Positions 33,473 through 42,713 of a stretch of 64,000 bases of DNA are shown one piece after another. This stretch comes from an uncultured Oscillospiraceae bacterium. Lineage in GTDB: Bacteria > Bacillota > Clostridia > Oscillospirales > Acutalibacteraceae. Below the pieces are notes generated by a model that saw only the letters and a program-made list of their open reading frames with translations, made no database searches and was not told the origin of the DNA. The stretch spans positions 49,303 through 113,302 of the forward strand of contig CABUKB010000005.1 in the NCBI GenBank assembly GCA_902492045.1, read 5' to 3'. The first letter of the stretch is position 1; every line of letters begins with the position of its first letter. A program made the position numbers and the translations under genes.

Positions 33473-34807
33473 ATGGAAAAACGAGCGGGCAAGGTGGGAA
33501 TGGTCTCCCTGGGATGTCCGAAGAACCAAATGGATGCGGAATTGATGCTCGCCCGGCTGCGGGACGCGGGGTATGATATCACGGCGGAAAGCGGTCTGGC
33601 GGATGTGGTGGTGGTCAACACCTGTGGCTTTATCGAGGACGCAAAGCAGGAATCCATTGACCAGATTTTGGAGTTTGCGCAGTTGAAAAAAGAGGGCCGC
33701 ATCCGGGGCATTCTGGTCACCGGCTGTCTGGCGCAGCGGTATCAGGACGAACTGGTCCGGGAATTGCCCGAGTGCGACGGTGTACTCGGCCTCGGGGCCA
33801 ATGCGGACATTGTGCAGGCGGTGGACACCGTGCTTTCCGGCAACCAAGTCGTGTCTTTTCCCGATCGGTGCCGATGGGTGCTGGATGGCCCCCGTCTGCT
33901 GACGACCCCGCCCTTTTTCGCTTATCTGCGGGTTGCGGACGGCTGCAACAACCGATGCTCTTACTGCGCCATCCCCCTGATCCGGGGAAATTTGCGCAGC
34001 CGTGAGATGGATACGCTCGTTCGAGAGGCGGAGGAACTGGCGGCCGGAGGGGTCAAGGAGCTGATCCTTGTGGCACAGGACACCACCGTCTATGGACAGG
34101 ATCTAAAGGGGCGTTCTCTATTGCCCGAACTCCTGGAGCGGCTATGCTCTGTGGACGGCCTTTGCTGGATCCGGCTGCTTTACTGTTATCCCGAACACAT
34201 TACCGACGACCTGCTGGAGGTTATGCGGCGGCAGCCCAAGATTCTGCGGTATCTCGACGTGCCACTGCAGCATTGCAGTGGACGAATACTCCGGGCGATG
34301 AACCGGCCCGGCGATCGGGAGAGCCTGACCGCGCTTTTCGGTCATATCCGGCAGGCTCTGCCGGGTGTAGTGCTGCGCACCACCATTCTGACCGGTTTCC
34401 CCGGGGAGACCGAGGCGGATTTCAACGAACTGTGCGCCTTTATCAAGGAGATCCGTTTTGAGAGGTTGGGGTGTTTTGCCTTTTCGAGTGAGGAGGGAAC
34501 CCCTGCCGCCTCGATGCCGGGCCAGATCCCGGAAGAGGTCAAGCGCCGGCGGCGGGATATCGTGATGCAGACGCAGGAGCGGATCGCGGGCGAGTATAAT
34601 CAGGCGCAGGTGGGGAAGACACGGGAAGTGCTGGTCGAGAGTTTCGACCGTTATGCCGGATGCTGGTTCGGCCGGAGTACGGCGGACGCGCCCGATATCG
34701 ACGGCAAGGTTTTTTTCACGACGAAGACGCCGGTGAGCCCGGGGGACCGCATCCGGGTGCGGATCACCGACTGTCTCGATTGGGACCTGCTCGGAGAACG
34801 AATTTGA
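33473..34807 (+). CDS. rimO: Ribosomal protein uS12 methylthiotransferase RimO
   Basis: A 444-residue radical SAM enzyme that adds a methylthio group to an Asp of ribosomal protein S12. The N-terminal domain has SLGCPKNQMDAELM, NTCGFIEDAKQESI and TGCLAQRY, carrying three Cys for the auxiliary cluster. The radical SAM motif CNNRCSYCAIP is near residue 160, followed by GNLRSR. A C-terminal TRAM domain is present. The ATG at 33473 gives the family length; one at 33428, overlapping the recX stop, is an alternative. It is in the recA transcript. Confidence 0.95.
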   Translation: MEKRAGKVGMVSLGCPKNQMDAELMLARLRDAGYDITAESGLADVVVVNTCGFIEDAKQESIDQILEFAQLKKEGRIRGILVTGCLAQRYQDELVRELPECDGVLGLGANADIVQAVDTVLSGNQVVSFPDRCRWVLDGPRLLTTPPFFAYLRVADGCNNRCSYCAIPLIRGNLRSREMDTLVREAEELAAGGVKELILVAQDTTVYGQDLKGRSLLPELLERLCSVDGLCWIRLLYCYPEHITDDLLEVMRRQPKILRYLDVPLQHCSGRILRAMNRPGDRESLTALFGHIRQALPGVVLRTTILTGFPGETEADFNELCAFIKEIRFERLGCFAFSSEEGTPAASMPGQIPEEVKRRRRDIVMQTQERIAGEYNQAQVGKTREVLVESFDRYAGCWFGRSTADAPDIDGKVFFTTKTPVSPGDRIRVRITDCLDWDLLGERI

Positions 34808-34837
34808 TGCCGAGGATTTTCATGCCCGTTGCGGCGA

Positions 34838-34883
34838 CGTATCCCCATGGGGATACGCTTATGGTTTGGTGCCCAAACCATAA
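34838..34883 (+). other. Two tandem perfect hairpins between rimO and pgsA
   Basis: CGTATCCCCATGGGGATACG (34838-34857) is a perfect 20-base palindrome. One base later, TTATGGTTTGG-TGC-CCAAACCATAA (34859-34883) forms an 11-bp stem. No T tract follows. Their role may be mRNA processing, attenuation or protein binding. Confidence 0.7.
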
Positions 34884-34938
34884 GGTTTCTGTCCGCCCGT
34901 GCCAATGCTTTCCGATTTGAAGAAAGGCTGATGCGTTC

Positions 34939-35541
34939 ATGAATCTGCCCAACCGCCTGACGGTGGCGCGCATTCTCCTCGCGCCGGTGTTTCTTATCCT
35001 TATGATGGTGTCGTTCCCTTTTCATTATCTCATTGCGGGTTTGGTTTTCGGCGCCGCTGCGCTGACCGACCTCTTCGATGGAAGAATTGCGCGTAGGCGG
35101 GGACTTGTCACCAACCTCGGTAAATTTCTCGATCCCATCGCGGATAAAATGCTCACGACGGCAGCGTTTCTCGCCTTTCTGGCGGTCGGAAAGTTGGACG
35201 TGTTCGCCGTTATGCTGATTCTGAGCCGGGAATTCATGGTCACGTCGGTGCGGCTGATGGCCGCCAAGGGGGATGTGGTGATCGCGGCGAGCATTTGGGG
35301 AAAAGCGAAAACCGTCGCCCAGTTCACCGCGATCCTGGTTATGCTGGCGGCGCTGGAATTCTCCACCTGGCGGGACGGGATTCTGGCGGGGGCGGCCCTG
35401 CCGGATTCAGCGTTTACATTACCGGTCCTGATTGCCCAAATTCTGATATGGGTGTCGGTGGTTTTGACCCTGATCTCCGGATTCCAATATGTCTGGGCAG
35501 GCCGCCGGTATTTTTCCGAGCGCCAGAGGGATGAAAATTAG
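34939..35541 (+). CDS. pgsA: CDP-diacylglycerol-glycerol-3-phosphate 3-phosphatidyltransferase
   Basis: A 200-residue integral-membrane enzyme that makes phosphatidylglycerophosphate, the first step to phosphatidylglycerol. The CDP-alcohol phosphatidyltransferase motif D-G-x2-A-R-x8-G-x3-D-x3-D is complete in the segment from DLFDGRIARRR to GKFLDPIADK. About five membrane helices. GAAAGG lies upstream of the ATG at 34939. It follows rimO after 131 bases that hold two hairpins. Confidence 0.93.
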   Translation: MNLPNRLTVARILLAPVFLILMMVSFPFHYLIAGLVFGAAALTDLFDGRIARRRGLVTNLGKFLDPIADKMLTTAAFLAFLAVGKLDVFAVMLILSREFMVTSVRLMAAKGDVVIAASIWGKAKTVAQFTAILVMLAALEFSTWRDGILAGAALPDSAFTLPVLIAQILIWVSVVLTLISGFQYVWAGRRYFSERQRDEN

Positions 35542-35544
35542 GTG

Positions 35545-35572
35545 TAGACATTTTTGGAAAGTGGATTATAAT
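35545..35572 (+). promoter_or_regulatory. Sigma-A promoter of the cysE-cysS operon
   Basis: TAGACA (35545-35550), 16-base spacer, TATAAT (35567-35572), immediately ahead of the T-box leader. Confidence 0.8.
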
Positions 35573-35577
35573 AGAAA

Positions 35578-35889
35578 CAAGGCCGGGTTTCCGGGCGATA
35601 AAGAGACATGCAACCGGGAGAAGTAACCGGACCGTCCCGCGGCAGAGAGAAAACGCCGAAGGCTGTGAGCGTTTTTCGCGGAGAACCGGCGAACTGCACC
35701 CGTGGCGGGGCTAACCCGCCGGCAGCCGGGGGGAACCGGCGGTTAAGATCCGCCGCAGTATCTCCGGACGGCTGGCCGCCGTTAACCGGCCGGGCGGAAG
35801 CGCCTATCGAGTAAAATGGCGGAGTGGAACCGTGCTGTCCGGCACCTCCGGCAAGGCTTTGTGCCTGCCGGGGGTGCCGGCGTTTTTTA
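35578..35889 (+). promoter_or_regulatory. Cysteine-specific T-box leader with terminator
   Basis: The leader has an AGTA loop element (GAGAAGTAACC), a distal stem I region (GCAGAGAGAAAAC ... GGCTGTGAGC), and a specifier loop GAACTGCACC with the Cys codon TGC at 35695-35697. The T-box sequence GAGTGGAACCGTG (35822-35834) should pair with uncharged tRNA-Cys. It overlaps a terminator: 35839-35853 pairs with 35866-35880 (one G-U), followed by six T. Uncharged tRNA-Cys would favour the antiterminator and read-through into cysE-cysS. The whole 35542-35935 gap is accounted for by promoter, T-box and ribosome site. Confidence 0.88.
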
Positions 35890-35935
35890 CCGCCTCCGGG
35901 AGAGCCGGCGGCGGATGGGGAAAGGGGGAGGCCGC

Positions 35936-36613
35936 ATGTTCGAACGTATGAAAGAAGACATTGCCTGCATCCGCGAACGGGATCCGGCCGCCCGTTCGGC
36001 TTTAGAAGTGATGCTGCTGTACAACGGATACAAAGCGGTGCGTTCCCATCGCAGGGCCAACTGGTGCTACCGGCACAATCTGAAATTTCTCGCCCGGTGG
36101 ATTTCGCAGCGTTGCGTGCGCCGCACCAACATTGAAATTCATCCGGCCGCCACCATCGGACGCCGGCTGTTTATTGATCACGGCACCGGTGTGGTCATCG
36201 GGGAAACCACCGTCATTGGAGACGACTGCACGATCTACCAGGGAGTAACCCTGGGCGGTACGGGCAAGGATAAAGGCAAGAGGCATCCGACGCTCGGCAA
36301 TCACGTGATGGTGGGGTCGGGAGCCAAAGTACTCGGCCCTATCCAAATCGGAGACGACGTTCGGATTGCGGCGGGAGCCGTCGTGCTGGCGGATATTCCC
36401 GATCATTCCACCGCGGTGGGGGTACCTGCCCGGGTGGTCAGGCGCAACGGCGCCAAGATCGTGGATCTCGATCAGATACACGTGCCCGATCCGGTTGCTC
36501 AGGAGATCTGCCGGCTGGAACACCAGATCCATCTTCTGCGCGGCGAGGTGGACCGCTTGCAGGAGCGGCATGAAGAGAATCAAAATCAAAAAGTAGCGGA
36601 GGAAACGCCATGA
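35936..36613 (+). CDS. cysE: Serine O-acetyltransferase
   Basis: A 225-residue left-handed beta-helix enzyme that acetylates serine with acetyl-CoA, the first step of cysteine synthesis. Hexapeptide repeats run from IEIHPAATIGRRLFIDHGTG through VIGETTVIGDDCTIYQGVTL to AAGAVVLADIPDHSTAVGVP; catalytic His is in FIDHGTG and GKRHPTLGN. It is the short EpsC-type form. GGGGGAGG precedes the ATG at 35936. The C-terminal region (residues 180-225) is a predicted coiled coil rich in E/Q. Overlaps cysS by 4 bases; under T-box control. Confidence 0.95.
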   Translation: MFERMKEDIACIRERDPAARSALEVMLLYNGYKAVRSHRRANWCYRHNLKFLARWISQRCVRRTNIEIHPAATIGRRLFIDHGTGVVIGETTVIGDDCTIYQGVTLGGTGKDKGKRHPTLGNHVMVGSGAKVLGPIQIGDDVRIAAGAVVLADIPDHSTAVGVPARVVRRNGAKIVDLDQIHVPDPVAQEICRLEHQIHLLRGEVDRLQERHEENQNQKVAEETP

Positions 36614-38004
36614 AAATTTATAACACCATGACCCGGCAGAAAGAAGAACTTGTCCCCCTGGAACCCGGCGTGGTCAAAATTTACGCATGCGGCCCCACGG
36701 TGTATAACTATATCCATATCGGCAACGCCCGCCCACTGTGCGTCTTCGATGTGCTTCGCCGGTATTTGGAATGGCGGGGATACGACGTGCGTTTCGTTCA
36801 GAATTTCACCGATATCGACGACAAGATCATCCGCCGCGCCAATGAGGAGGGCGTCTCCTACGATGTGATTGCCAAACGGTATATCGACGAGTTTTGGAAG
36901 GACGCTAAAGGACTGGGAATACGCGAAGCCACCGTCCATCCCAAGGCCACTGAAAACATGGAGGAGATCCTTTCCCTGATTGGCGGACTGGTGGAGAGAG
37001 GGTATGCTTACCGAGCGGCGAACGGCGATGTCTATTTCCGCACCCGCCAAGACGCGCATTATGGCAAGCTGTCTCACCAGCCCATCGACGACCTGGAAGC
37101 GGGGGCCCGCATCGGCATCGGGGAGGAAAAGGAGGATGCGCTGGATTTCGCCCTTTGGAAGGCGGCGAAACCGGGCGAACCCTCTTGGCCCTCTCCGTGG
37201 GGTGAGGGGCGCCCCGGCTGGCACATCGAATGCTCGGCGATGGCCAGACGGTATCTTGGCGAGACCATTGATATCCACTGCGGCGGCCAGGACCTGATTT
37301 TTCCCCACCACGAAAATGAGATTGCCCAAAGCGAGTGCTGCAACGGCGTGCCCTTCGCCCGTTACTGGATGCACAACGGCTACATCAACGTGGATAATAA
37401 GAAAATGTCCAAATCCCTCGGCAATTTCTTTACCGTCCGGGATGTGGCGGACCAGATGGGGTATGAGCCGATCCGCTTTTTCCTGATCTCCTCCTCTTAC
37501 CGCAGCCCCATCAATTACAATGCCGATATCATCGCGCAGGCGAAAGCGGCGCTGGACCGGCTTTATAACTGCCGGAACGCCCTGGCCGATGCGCAGACGG
37601 ATGCACCCGATGGCGAGGCTGACGCCGCCTTCATCGCAAAGTGCGGAGAGCGGCGGCAGCAGTTTATCGACGCAATGGACGACGATCTCAACACCGCCGA
37701 TGCCATCGCCGCCCTGTTTGAGCTGACCAAGGATATCAACGTTCGCATCGGTTCGGGGGATTTGGTCAAGGCTACCTGCCAGGCAGCGCGCGCGCTGTTT
37801 GACGAACTGTGCGGCGTACTCGGACTGTTGTACGCCCGCCAGGATGAAGCACTCGACAGCGAGATTGAAAACCTGATCGCGGCCCGGACCGAAGCCCGCC
37901 GCCATAAAAACTGGGCAGAGGCCGACCGGATCCGCGATGAACTGAAGGCAAGGAACATCGTATTGGAGGATACGCCGCAGGGGGTCAAATGGCATAGGGC
38001 CTAA
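36610..38004 (+). CDS. cysS: Cysteinyl-tRNA synthetase
   Basis: A 464-residue class I synthetase that charges tRNA-Cys. The HIGH motif is HIGNARP (near residue 37), the KMSKS motif is KKMSKSLGNF, and zinc ligands are C27 in YACGPTVYN together with WHIECSAMA and HHENEIAQSE. FPHHENE and the DALR-like C-terminal domain are present. Length is normal. It is coupled to cysE by an ATGA overlap, so the T-box senses the charging state this enzyme sets. Confidence 0.97.
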   Translation: MKIYNTMTRQKEELVPLEPGVVKIYACGPTVYNYIHIGNARPLCVFDVLRRYLEWRGYDVRFVQNFTDIDDKIIRRANEEGVSYDVIAKRYIDEFWKDAKGLGIREATVHPKATENMEEILSLIGGLVERGYAYRAANGDVYFRTRQDAHYGKLSHQPIDDLEAGARIGIGEEKEDALDFALWKAAKPGEPSWPSPWGEGRPGWHIECSAMARRYLGETIDIHCGGQDLIFPHHENEIAQSECCNGVPFARYWMHNGYINVDNKKMSKSLGNFFTVRDVADQMGYEPIRFFLISSSYRSPINYNADIIAQAKAALDRLYNCRNALADAQTDAPDGEADAAFIAKCGERRQQFIDAMDDDLNTADAIAALFELTKDINVRIGSGDLVKATCQAARALFDELCGVLGLLYARQDEALDSEIENLIAARTEARRHKNWAEADRIRDELKARNIVLEDTPQGVKWHRA

Positions 38005-38118
38005 AAACAGCACGGCCGCACCGGGCACTTTGGGGGTCGCGCAGCAGAGACATAACCAGGGCTGGAGAAATCCCGGTTCTCCGGATAACGGGACGTTTTG
38101 AAAGGATGGAGGATTCCG

Positions 38119-38700
38119 ATGAACATATCGCGCTTTGCCAAATCCATTGCCTATCTGACCGGCGCCGCCCTGCTGCTCCTCCTGTCGGTGGTTTTTCAGA
38201 TCGGTATGCATAGCGAGGCCGGACCCGAGACAAGCTATTTTCAGTCCAATACGTTTTTGTTTGTCGTGGCGGTCGCCTGCATCGGCACAGGGGTCTACTC
38301 ATATATCGGATATGTCCGCCGCCATCGGGAACACGCGCTCGATTCCCTTTTCCTGCTGCTGGTCGGCCTGGTTTTCCTGATTGCCAGCATCCTGGTTTTT
38401 CTCAATTTTGGCGGCCTTGCCGGTTCATTCGCGGAAGAGGGCTATACCGCTGTCAACATCAATATCGTGTTGCTAACGGTATTGCCTGTTCCGTTTCTCA
38501 TTCGGGGGATGGTGCTGGCCTTTTCCACACGGGAAGACAGCCGGGCCCGCCGAATGGGGGTGCAGATCGCGGCGTTATTGATAACGGCCGGCCTGGTTCT
38601 CTCTCTCGCGCTCGGGGGGATGATGCGCATGATGCGGTACGACGCTTCGGCGGCTGCATCCGACGGGTACGAGGAGACGGACGAGGGTAACTGGATTTAA
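38119..38700 (+). CDS. Four-helix integral membrane protein of unknown function
   Basis: A 193-residue protein with four hydrophobic helices (about 10-28, 45-65, 82-105 and 150-175), a short cytoplasmic loop YVRRHREHAL and an acidic C-terminal tail EETDEGNWI. No catalytic motif seen. The ATG at 38119 has TGGAGG upstream. It lies alone between cysS and the copper genes. Confidence 0.65.
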   Translation: MNISRFAKSIAYLTGAALLLLLSVVFQIGMHSEAGPETSYFQSNTFLFVVAVACIGTGVYSYIGYVRRHREHALDSLFLLLVGLVFLIASILVFLNFGGLAGSFAEEGYTAVNINIVLLTVLPVPFLIRGMVLAFSTREDSRARRMGVQIAALLITAGLVLSLALGGMMRMMRYDASAAASDGYEETDEGNWI

Positions 38701-38734
38701 ATTCCGGTTGGGGCAGATTCGGGGATGTCCCCTC

Positions 38735-38763
38735 TTGAAATCTATACGAAATTGGTATATAAT
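38735..38763 (+). promoter_or_regulatory. Sigma-A promoter of the copper operon
   Basis: TTGAAA (38735-38740), 17-base spacer, TATAAT (38758-38763), 54 bases before copZ. No CsoR or CopY operator could be recognised, and no such regulator is encoded next to it. Confidence 0.8.
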
Positions 38764-38816
38764 GGAGCAGGAGGCGGGAACGCCTTCGCTTGACAGAATG
38801 GAAAGGTGGAGACGGT

Positions 38817-39038
38817 ATGTTTGATAAAGTGGAACAGATAACCTTGAAAATTGAGGGAATGACCTGCGGGCACTGTCAAAAACGGGTGGAGGAGGCTCTG
38901 AAAGCGGTCAAAGGCGTCAAAGGGGTTCAGGTCAGCCTGGTGGGAAAAACGGCAGAAGTCCGGTATGCCGCCGGGAAGACCGGGCGGCAGGAACTGGCCA
39001 GAGCCGTCACCGACGCCGGCTACACTGTGACGGATTGA
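38817..39038 (+). CDS. copZ: Copper chaperone CopZ (HMA domain)
   Basis: A 73-residue single heavy-metal-associated domain with the metal loop GMTCGHCQKRV (two Cys) and a typical beta-alpha-beta-beta-alpha-beta pattern ending DAGYTVTD. It should carry Cu(I) to the ATPase encoded 21 bases downstream. GGTGGAG lies upstream of the ATG. Confidence 0.88.
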   Translation: MFDKVEQITLKIEGMTCGHCQKRVEEALKAVKGVKGVQVSLVGKTAEVRYAAGKTGRQELARAVTDAGYTVTD

Positions 39039-39059
39039 CCTGCAGGAGAGGATCGCGTT

Positions 39060-41228
39060 ATGGAAGATAAACGGGAAACGGGCGAAATCGAATTGCAGAT
39101 CGGCGGCATGACCTGCGTGCGGTGTGCGGCGGCGGTGGAACACGCCCTCAAGGGGGTCCCCGGTGTGGCCGGGGCCGAGGTCAGCTATGCAAACCAGCGG
39201 GCCAGGGTGACGCTTTCCGGGGAGGGGGCCGAGCGCCGCGCCCTTGAGAAGGCAGTCAAAGCCGCCGGATACGCCGTGGTGGAGGACAAGGCGGCTTTCC
39301 GCCGGCGGGAGATACGGCAGATGACCGTCTCGTTCATCGTTTCCGCCGTATTTTCTCTGCCGTTTCTGCTCATGATGGTGTTGATGTTCGTTGCCCCTGA
39401 CGCCCATCTGACCCATCTGCTGCATACCGGCTGGTGGCAGTTGATTCTCTCCGCGCCGGTGCAGTTTATCATCGGATGGCGGTTTTATAAAGGAGCGGTT
39501 CTCTCTCTGCTCAACCGGAGTCCCAATATGGATGTGCTCGTATCTCTGGGGACTACGGCGGCGTGGGGCTACAGCGCCTATAATGTGTTCACGGGCGGCA
39601 CCCATCTCTATTTTGAAAGCGCGGTCATCATCATCACGCTTATTTTGCTCGGCAAGCTGCTCGAGACGCGGGCCAGGGGTAAAACCTCGGCGGCCATTGA
39701 AATGCTGATGAATTTGCAGCCAAAGACCGCCACCGTTTTGCGGGATGGCCGGGAGGAGGTCATTTCCGCCGCCTCTATTCAAAAAGACGACCGCATTCTG
39801 GTACATCCCGGGGAGAGCATCTCGGTGGACGGCGTGGTGGAAGACGGCCGTTCGGCTGTGGATGAGTCGATGCTGACAGGAGAGAGCATGCCGGTGGAGA
39901 AGGAGCCCGGAGCGGAGGTGTTCGGGGGGACCGTTAATGGGACGGGGGCCCTGACCGTGCGGGCAACCGGCGTGGGGCGGGATACCGTCCTGTCCGGGAT
40001 TATCAAGCTTGTGGAGGAAGCCCAGTCATCCAAAGCGCCTATCCAAAAACTCGCCGACAAAGTCGCGGCTGTCTTTGTACCCGCCGTGATCCTGATCGCC
40101 CTGCTCACGTTTGGACTGACGTTATGGCTAATGGGCTCGGTGGAGACGGCGATCACCCGCGCGGTGGCGGTGCTGGTCATCGCCTGTCCCTGTTCTCTCG
40201 GGCTGGCCACCCCCACCGCCCTGATGGTGGGCACCGGCCGGGCCGCCACGATGGGGGTCCTCATCAAAAGCGCCGATGCGCTGGAAACCGCGTGCAAAAT
40301 CGGCGTGGTGATTTTGGATAAAACCGGCACCATCACCGAAGGAAAACCGGCCGTGACCGATATGGAGGCCTTTGGGTCTCTGGATCGGGATGCCTTGCTC
40401 CGGCTGGCGGCGGCGGCGGAATCCCGGTCGGAGCATCCGGTCGCCCGGGCGGTGACCGAGAGCTTTAAAGGCGGCGTGGGGGAGGAACTGCCCCAGCCGG
40501 ACACGTTTGAATCTCTGACCGGCCGTGGGATCGCCGCGCGGGTGGAAGGGCACGACCTGCTCATCGGCTCCGGACGGCTGATGGAGGAAAAGGGAATCGC
40601 TTTTTCTTTCTCTCCCGAGGCTTGGGAACAGCAGGGTAAAACCGTACTGCTCATCGCTGTGGACGGACAGGCGGCGGGAGCCGCCGCAGTAGCGGATCCG
40701 GTTCGAAAAAGCTCGGCGCCGGCACTTCGCGAATTGCATGCATTGGGGATTCGCTCCAAAATGGTCACCGGCGACAACCGGCGTACCGCCGAGGCGATTG
40801 CGGCCCAGGTCGGTGTGGACAGCGTGGTGGCCGAGGTGCTGCCGGAGGGCAAGGTCGAAGCCGTGGAGCAGGAAAAAGGAAAAGGCCTCATCGTGGCAAT
40901 GGCGGGGGATGGGATCAACGATGCCCCGGCTCTGGCGGCCGCCGACGTGGGATTTGCCATGGGCAGCGGTACCGATATTGCGATGGAGTCGGGAGATGTC
41001 GTGCTGGTAGGGGCGGGGATTGTGCCCCTGGTATCCGCCGTCAAATTGTCTCGGGCCACTATGCGCAAAATCCGGCAAAACCTCTTTTGGGCCTTTTTCT
41101 ACAACTGTATCGGCATTCCGGTGGCCGCGTTGGGGTTTCTGAATCCCATTGTTGCGGGGGCGGCGATGGCGTTCAGTTCCGTATCGGTTGTGACCAACTC
41201 CATGCTGCTGAAAAAGTCGAGGCTGTGA
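39060..41228 (+). CDS. copA: Cu(I)-exporting P1B-type ATPase
   Basis: A 722-residue pump with one N-terminal HMA domain ([16 protein letters not shown]), eight membrane helices, the actuator loop [11 protein letters not shown], the transmembrane metal site [16 protein letters not shown], the phosphorylated Asp in DKTGTITEG, the ATP-site SEHPVA, MVTGDN and [11 protein letters not shown]. The CPC helix and the C-terminal [11 protein letters not shown] and [10 protein letters not shown] segments match Cu(I)-specific members. The first HMA is probably loaded by CopZ. No transcriptional gap to copZ. Confidence 0.95.
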   Translation: MEDKRETGEIELQIGGMTCVRCAAAVEHALKGVPGVAGAEVSYANQRARVTLSGEGAERRALEKAVKAAGYAVVEDKAAFRRREIRQMTVSFIVSAVFSLPFLLMMVLMFVAPDAHLTHLLHTGWWQLILSAPVQFIIGWRFYKGAVLSLLNRSPNMDVLVSLGTTAAWGYSAYNVFTGGTHLYFESAVIIITLILLGKLLETRARGKTSAAIEMLMNLQPKTATVLRDGREEVISAASIQKDDRILVHPGESISVDGVVEDGRSAVDESMLTGESMPVEKEPGAEVFGGTVNGTGALTVRATGVGRDTVLSGIIKLVEEAQSSKAPIQKLADKVAAVFVPAVILIALLTFGLTLWLMGSVETAITRAVAVLVIACPCSLGLATPTALMVGTGRAATMGVLIKSADALETACKIGVVILDKTGTITEGKPAVTDMEAFGSLDRDALLRLAAAAESRSEHPVARAVTESFKGGVGEELPQPDTFESLTGRGIAARVEGHDLLIGSGRLMEEKGIAFSFSPEAWEQQGKTVLLIAVDGQAAGAAAVADPVRKSSAPALRELHALGIRSKMVTGDNRRTAEAIAAQVGVDSVVAEVLPEGKVEAVEQEKGKGLIVAMAGDGINDAPALAAADVGFAMGSGTDIAMESGDVVLVGAGIVPLVSAVKLSRATMRKIRQNLFWAFFYNCIGIPVAALGFLNPIVAGAAMAFSSVSVVTNSMLLKKSRL

Positions 41229-41267
41229 GCGCCGCTCCCGGCCCATACATAGGATGTGGAAAGCCGT

Positions 41268-42137
41268 ATGTACGATATTTTGATTGTTGGCGGCGGTCCG
41301 GCGGGATTATCTGCGGCGGTGAACGCCGCCGCGAGGGGCAAAAGCTGTGCCGTGCTGTCGAATGATTACCGGTTCAATTCGCTGTACCGCGCTCAGAAGA
41401 TCGACAACTATCCCGGCATGAGGGGCGTTACAGGGGAACAAATGCTCCGGACCATGCATCGGGAGGCGGAAGAGGCCGGCGCGGTGTTTATCACGGGCCG
41501 GGTGACCTCGATCCTGCCGATGGAGAACGCCTTTGCCCTGTCTATGGGGACTGAGATTGTGGAAGGGAAACGGGTCATTCTGGCGGTTGGAGCCAAAACC
41601 GGGGCCTCGCTGCCGGGAGAGGATCGGTTTTTGGGGCGGGGCGTGAGCAACTGCGCGACCTGCGACGGGATGCTGTATCGGGGAAAACGCGCGGTGGTGA
41701 CAGGCGATGCGCCCGACCTCGCGGAGGAGTCCCGCTTTCTCAAAGGGATCGGCGTGGACGTGACGGTCGTGGTATCTCCCTCCCATCAGCACCTATGCGG
41801 TGATCTGCCCCCGGAGATCCCCTGTTTTGTGGGAAAACAGCCGGTGATCGAGGGGGAGGAGCGCGTGGAAGATTTTGCCTTTCTCCCCACGGATGACCTC
41901 CAGCGACGCCGGCTTGTCTGCGATGCGGTTTTTCTGCTGCGGGAAGTTTCCGCGCCGGATGCCCTGGTGCCGGGCCTCGCTTTGGCCAAAACCTATGTGG
42001 AGGTTGACCGGGCCATGAGGACCAACATCCCCGGGCTGTATGCGGCGGGGGATTGTACCGGCCTCCCTCTGCAAATAGCCAAGGCCGTCGGAGAGGGCCT
42101 GATCGCCGCGCAGGACGCGGCCCGGTCATTGCGCTAA
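41268..42137 (+). CDS. Thioredoxin reductase-like flavoprotein without NADPH motifs
   Basis: A 289-residue FAD protein with the TrxR fold. FAD motif GGGPAGLSAA is at the N-terminus, redox-active C129-A-T-C132 lies in NCATCDGMLY, and the C-terminal FAD motif GLYAAGDCTG is present. The NADPH-binding domain is degenerate: where TrxR has G-G-G-D-S-A and H-R-R-x-x-x-R, this has VVTGDAPDLAEES and VVVSPSHQHLC. Ferredoxin-dependent flavin thioredoxin reductases of Clostridium lack the same motifs, so this is a candidate FFTR. A typical thioredoxin gene follows by 109 bases. The start may be ATG 41268 or GTG 41256. Confidence 0.82.
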   Translation: MYDILIVGGGPAGLSAAVNAAARGKSCAVLSNDYRFNSLYRAQKIDNYPGMRGVTGEQMLRTMHREAEEAGAVFITGRVTSILPMENAFALSMGTEIVEGKRVILAVGAKTGASLPGEDRFLGRGVSNCATCDGMLYRGKRAVVTGDAPDLAEESRFLKGIGVDVTVVVSPSHQHLCGDLPPEIPCFVGKQPVIEGEERVEDFAFLPTDDLQRRRLVCDAVFLLREVSAPDALVPGLALAKTYVEVDRAMRTNIPGLYAAGDCTGLPLQIAKAVGEGLIAAQDAARSLR

Positions 42138-42246
42138 AACGGCGGATCCATGGATAACGCAGGCTGTTTTTGCATATACCATCCATAAGCGGGGCCGAAC
42201 GGAGGCCTGTCTGTATGATGGAAAGAGAAAGAAGGAGTGCTGAAAT

Positions 42247-42576
42247 ATGGCAAGCGCAGTGCATTTTAACAAAGAGCAATTCGAGGCGGCTTTGGCGCAG
42301 CCGGGCGTGCTGCTCGTGGACTTCTGGGCGGAATGGTGCATGCCCTGCAAAATGCTGGCGCCGGTGATCGACCGGCTGGCTGAGGAATACGAGGGCCGGG
42401 CCGTGGTCGGCAAAGTCGATGTGGACGAGGAGCCGGAACTCGCCGCCCGGTATCGCGTGCAGAGCATTCCGAACGTTGTGATCTTTCGGGATGGCGAGAT
42501 AGTCGGCACCCTGGTGGGGGCCCGTCCATATGAGGCGTTTGCCGAGGAACTCGATAAATTCCTGGTGCCGGCCTGA
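42247..42576 (+). CDS. trxA: Thioredoxin with WCMPC active site
   Basis: A 109-residue thioredoxin: VDFWAEWCMPCKMLAP with Cys31 and Cys34, the cis-Pro loop VQSIPNVVIF, and the C-terminal DGEIVGTLVGARP. The dipeptide between the cysteines is Met-Pro instead of the common Gly-Pro, which alters redox potential or partner choice. AAGAAGGAG precedes the ATG. It is likely the substrate of the reductase-like protein just upstream. Confidence 0.95.
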   Translation: MASAVHFNKEQFEAALAQPGVLLVDFWAEWCMPCKMLAPVIDRLAEEYEGRAVVGKVDVDEEPELAARYRVQSIPNVVIFRDGEIVGTLVGARPYEAFAEELDKFLVPA

Positions 42577-42621
42577 TCGGTCGGTCCTGATGGGGAATGG
42601 CGGATACCGTATATACCGAGG

Positions 42622-42644
42622 CGGCGCAGCCACTGGCTGCGCCG
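42622..42644. terminator. GC-rich hairpin after trxA
   Basis: CGGCGCAGCC-ACT-GGCTGCGCCG: a 10-bp perfect stem with a 3-base loop, but no T tract, so termination here is uncertain. Confidence 0.4.
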
Positions 42645-42713
42645 ACGTGTACGTTCTGGGGCGAGACCGCATGTTCGTGCCACTTGCCCTTTTCTCCGGA
42701 TTTTCAGGGGTAT

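Noticed and set aside
36586..38211. 541-residue minus-strand open frame
   Set aside because: Antisense to cysS and the end of cysE, both certain genes.
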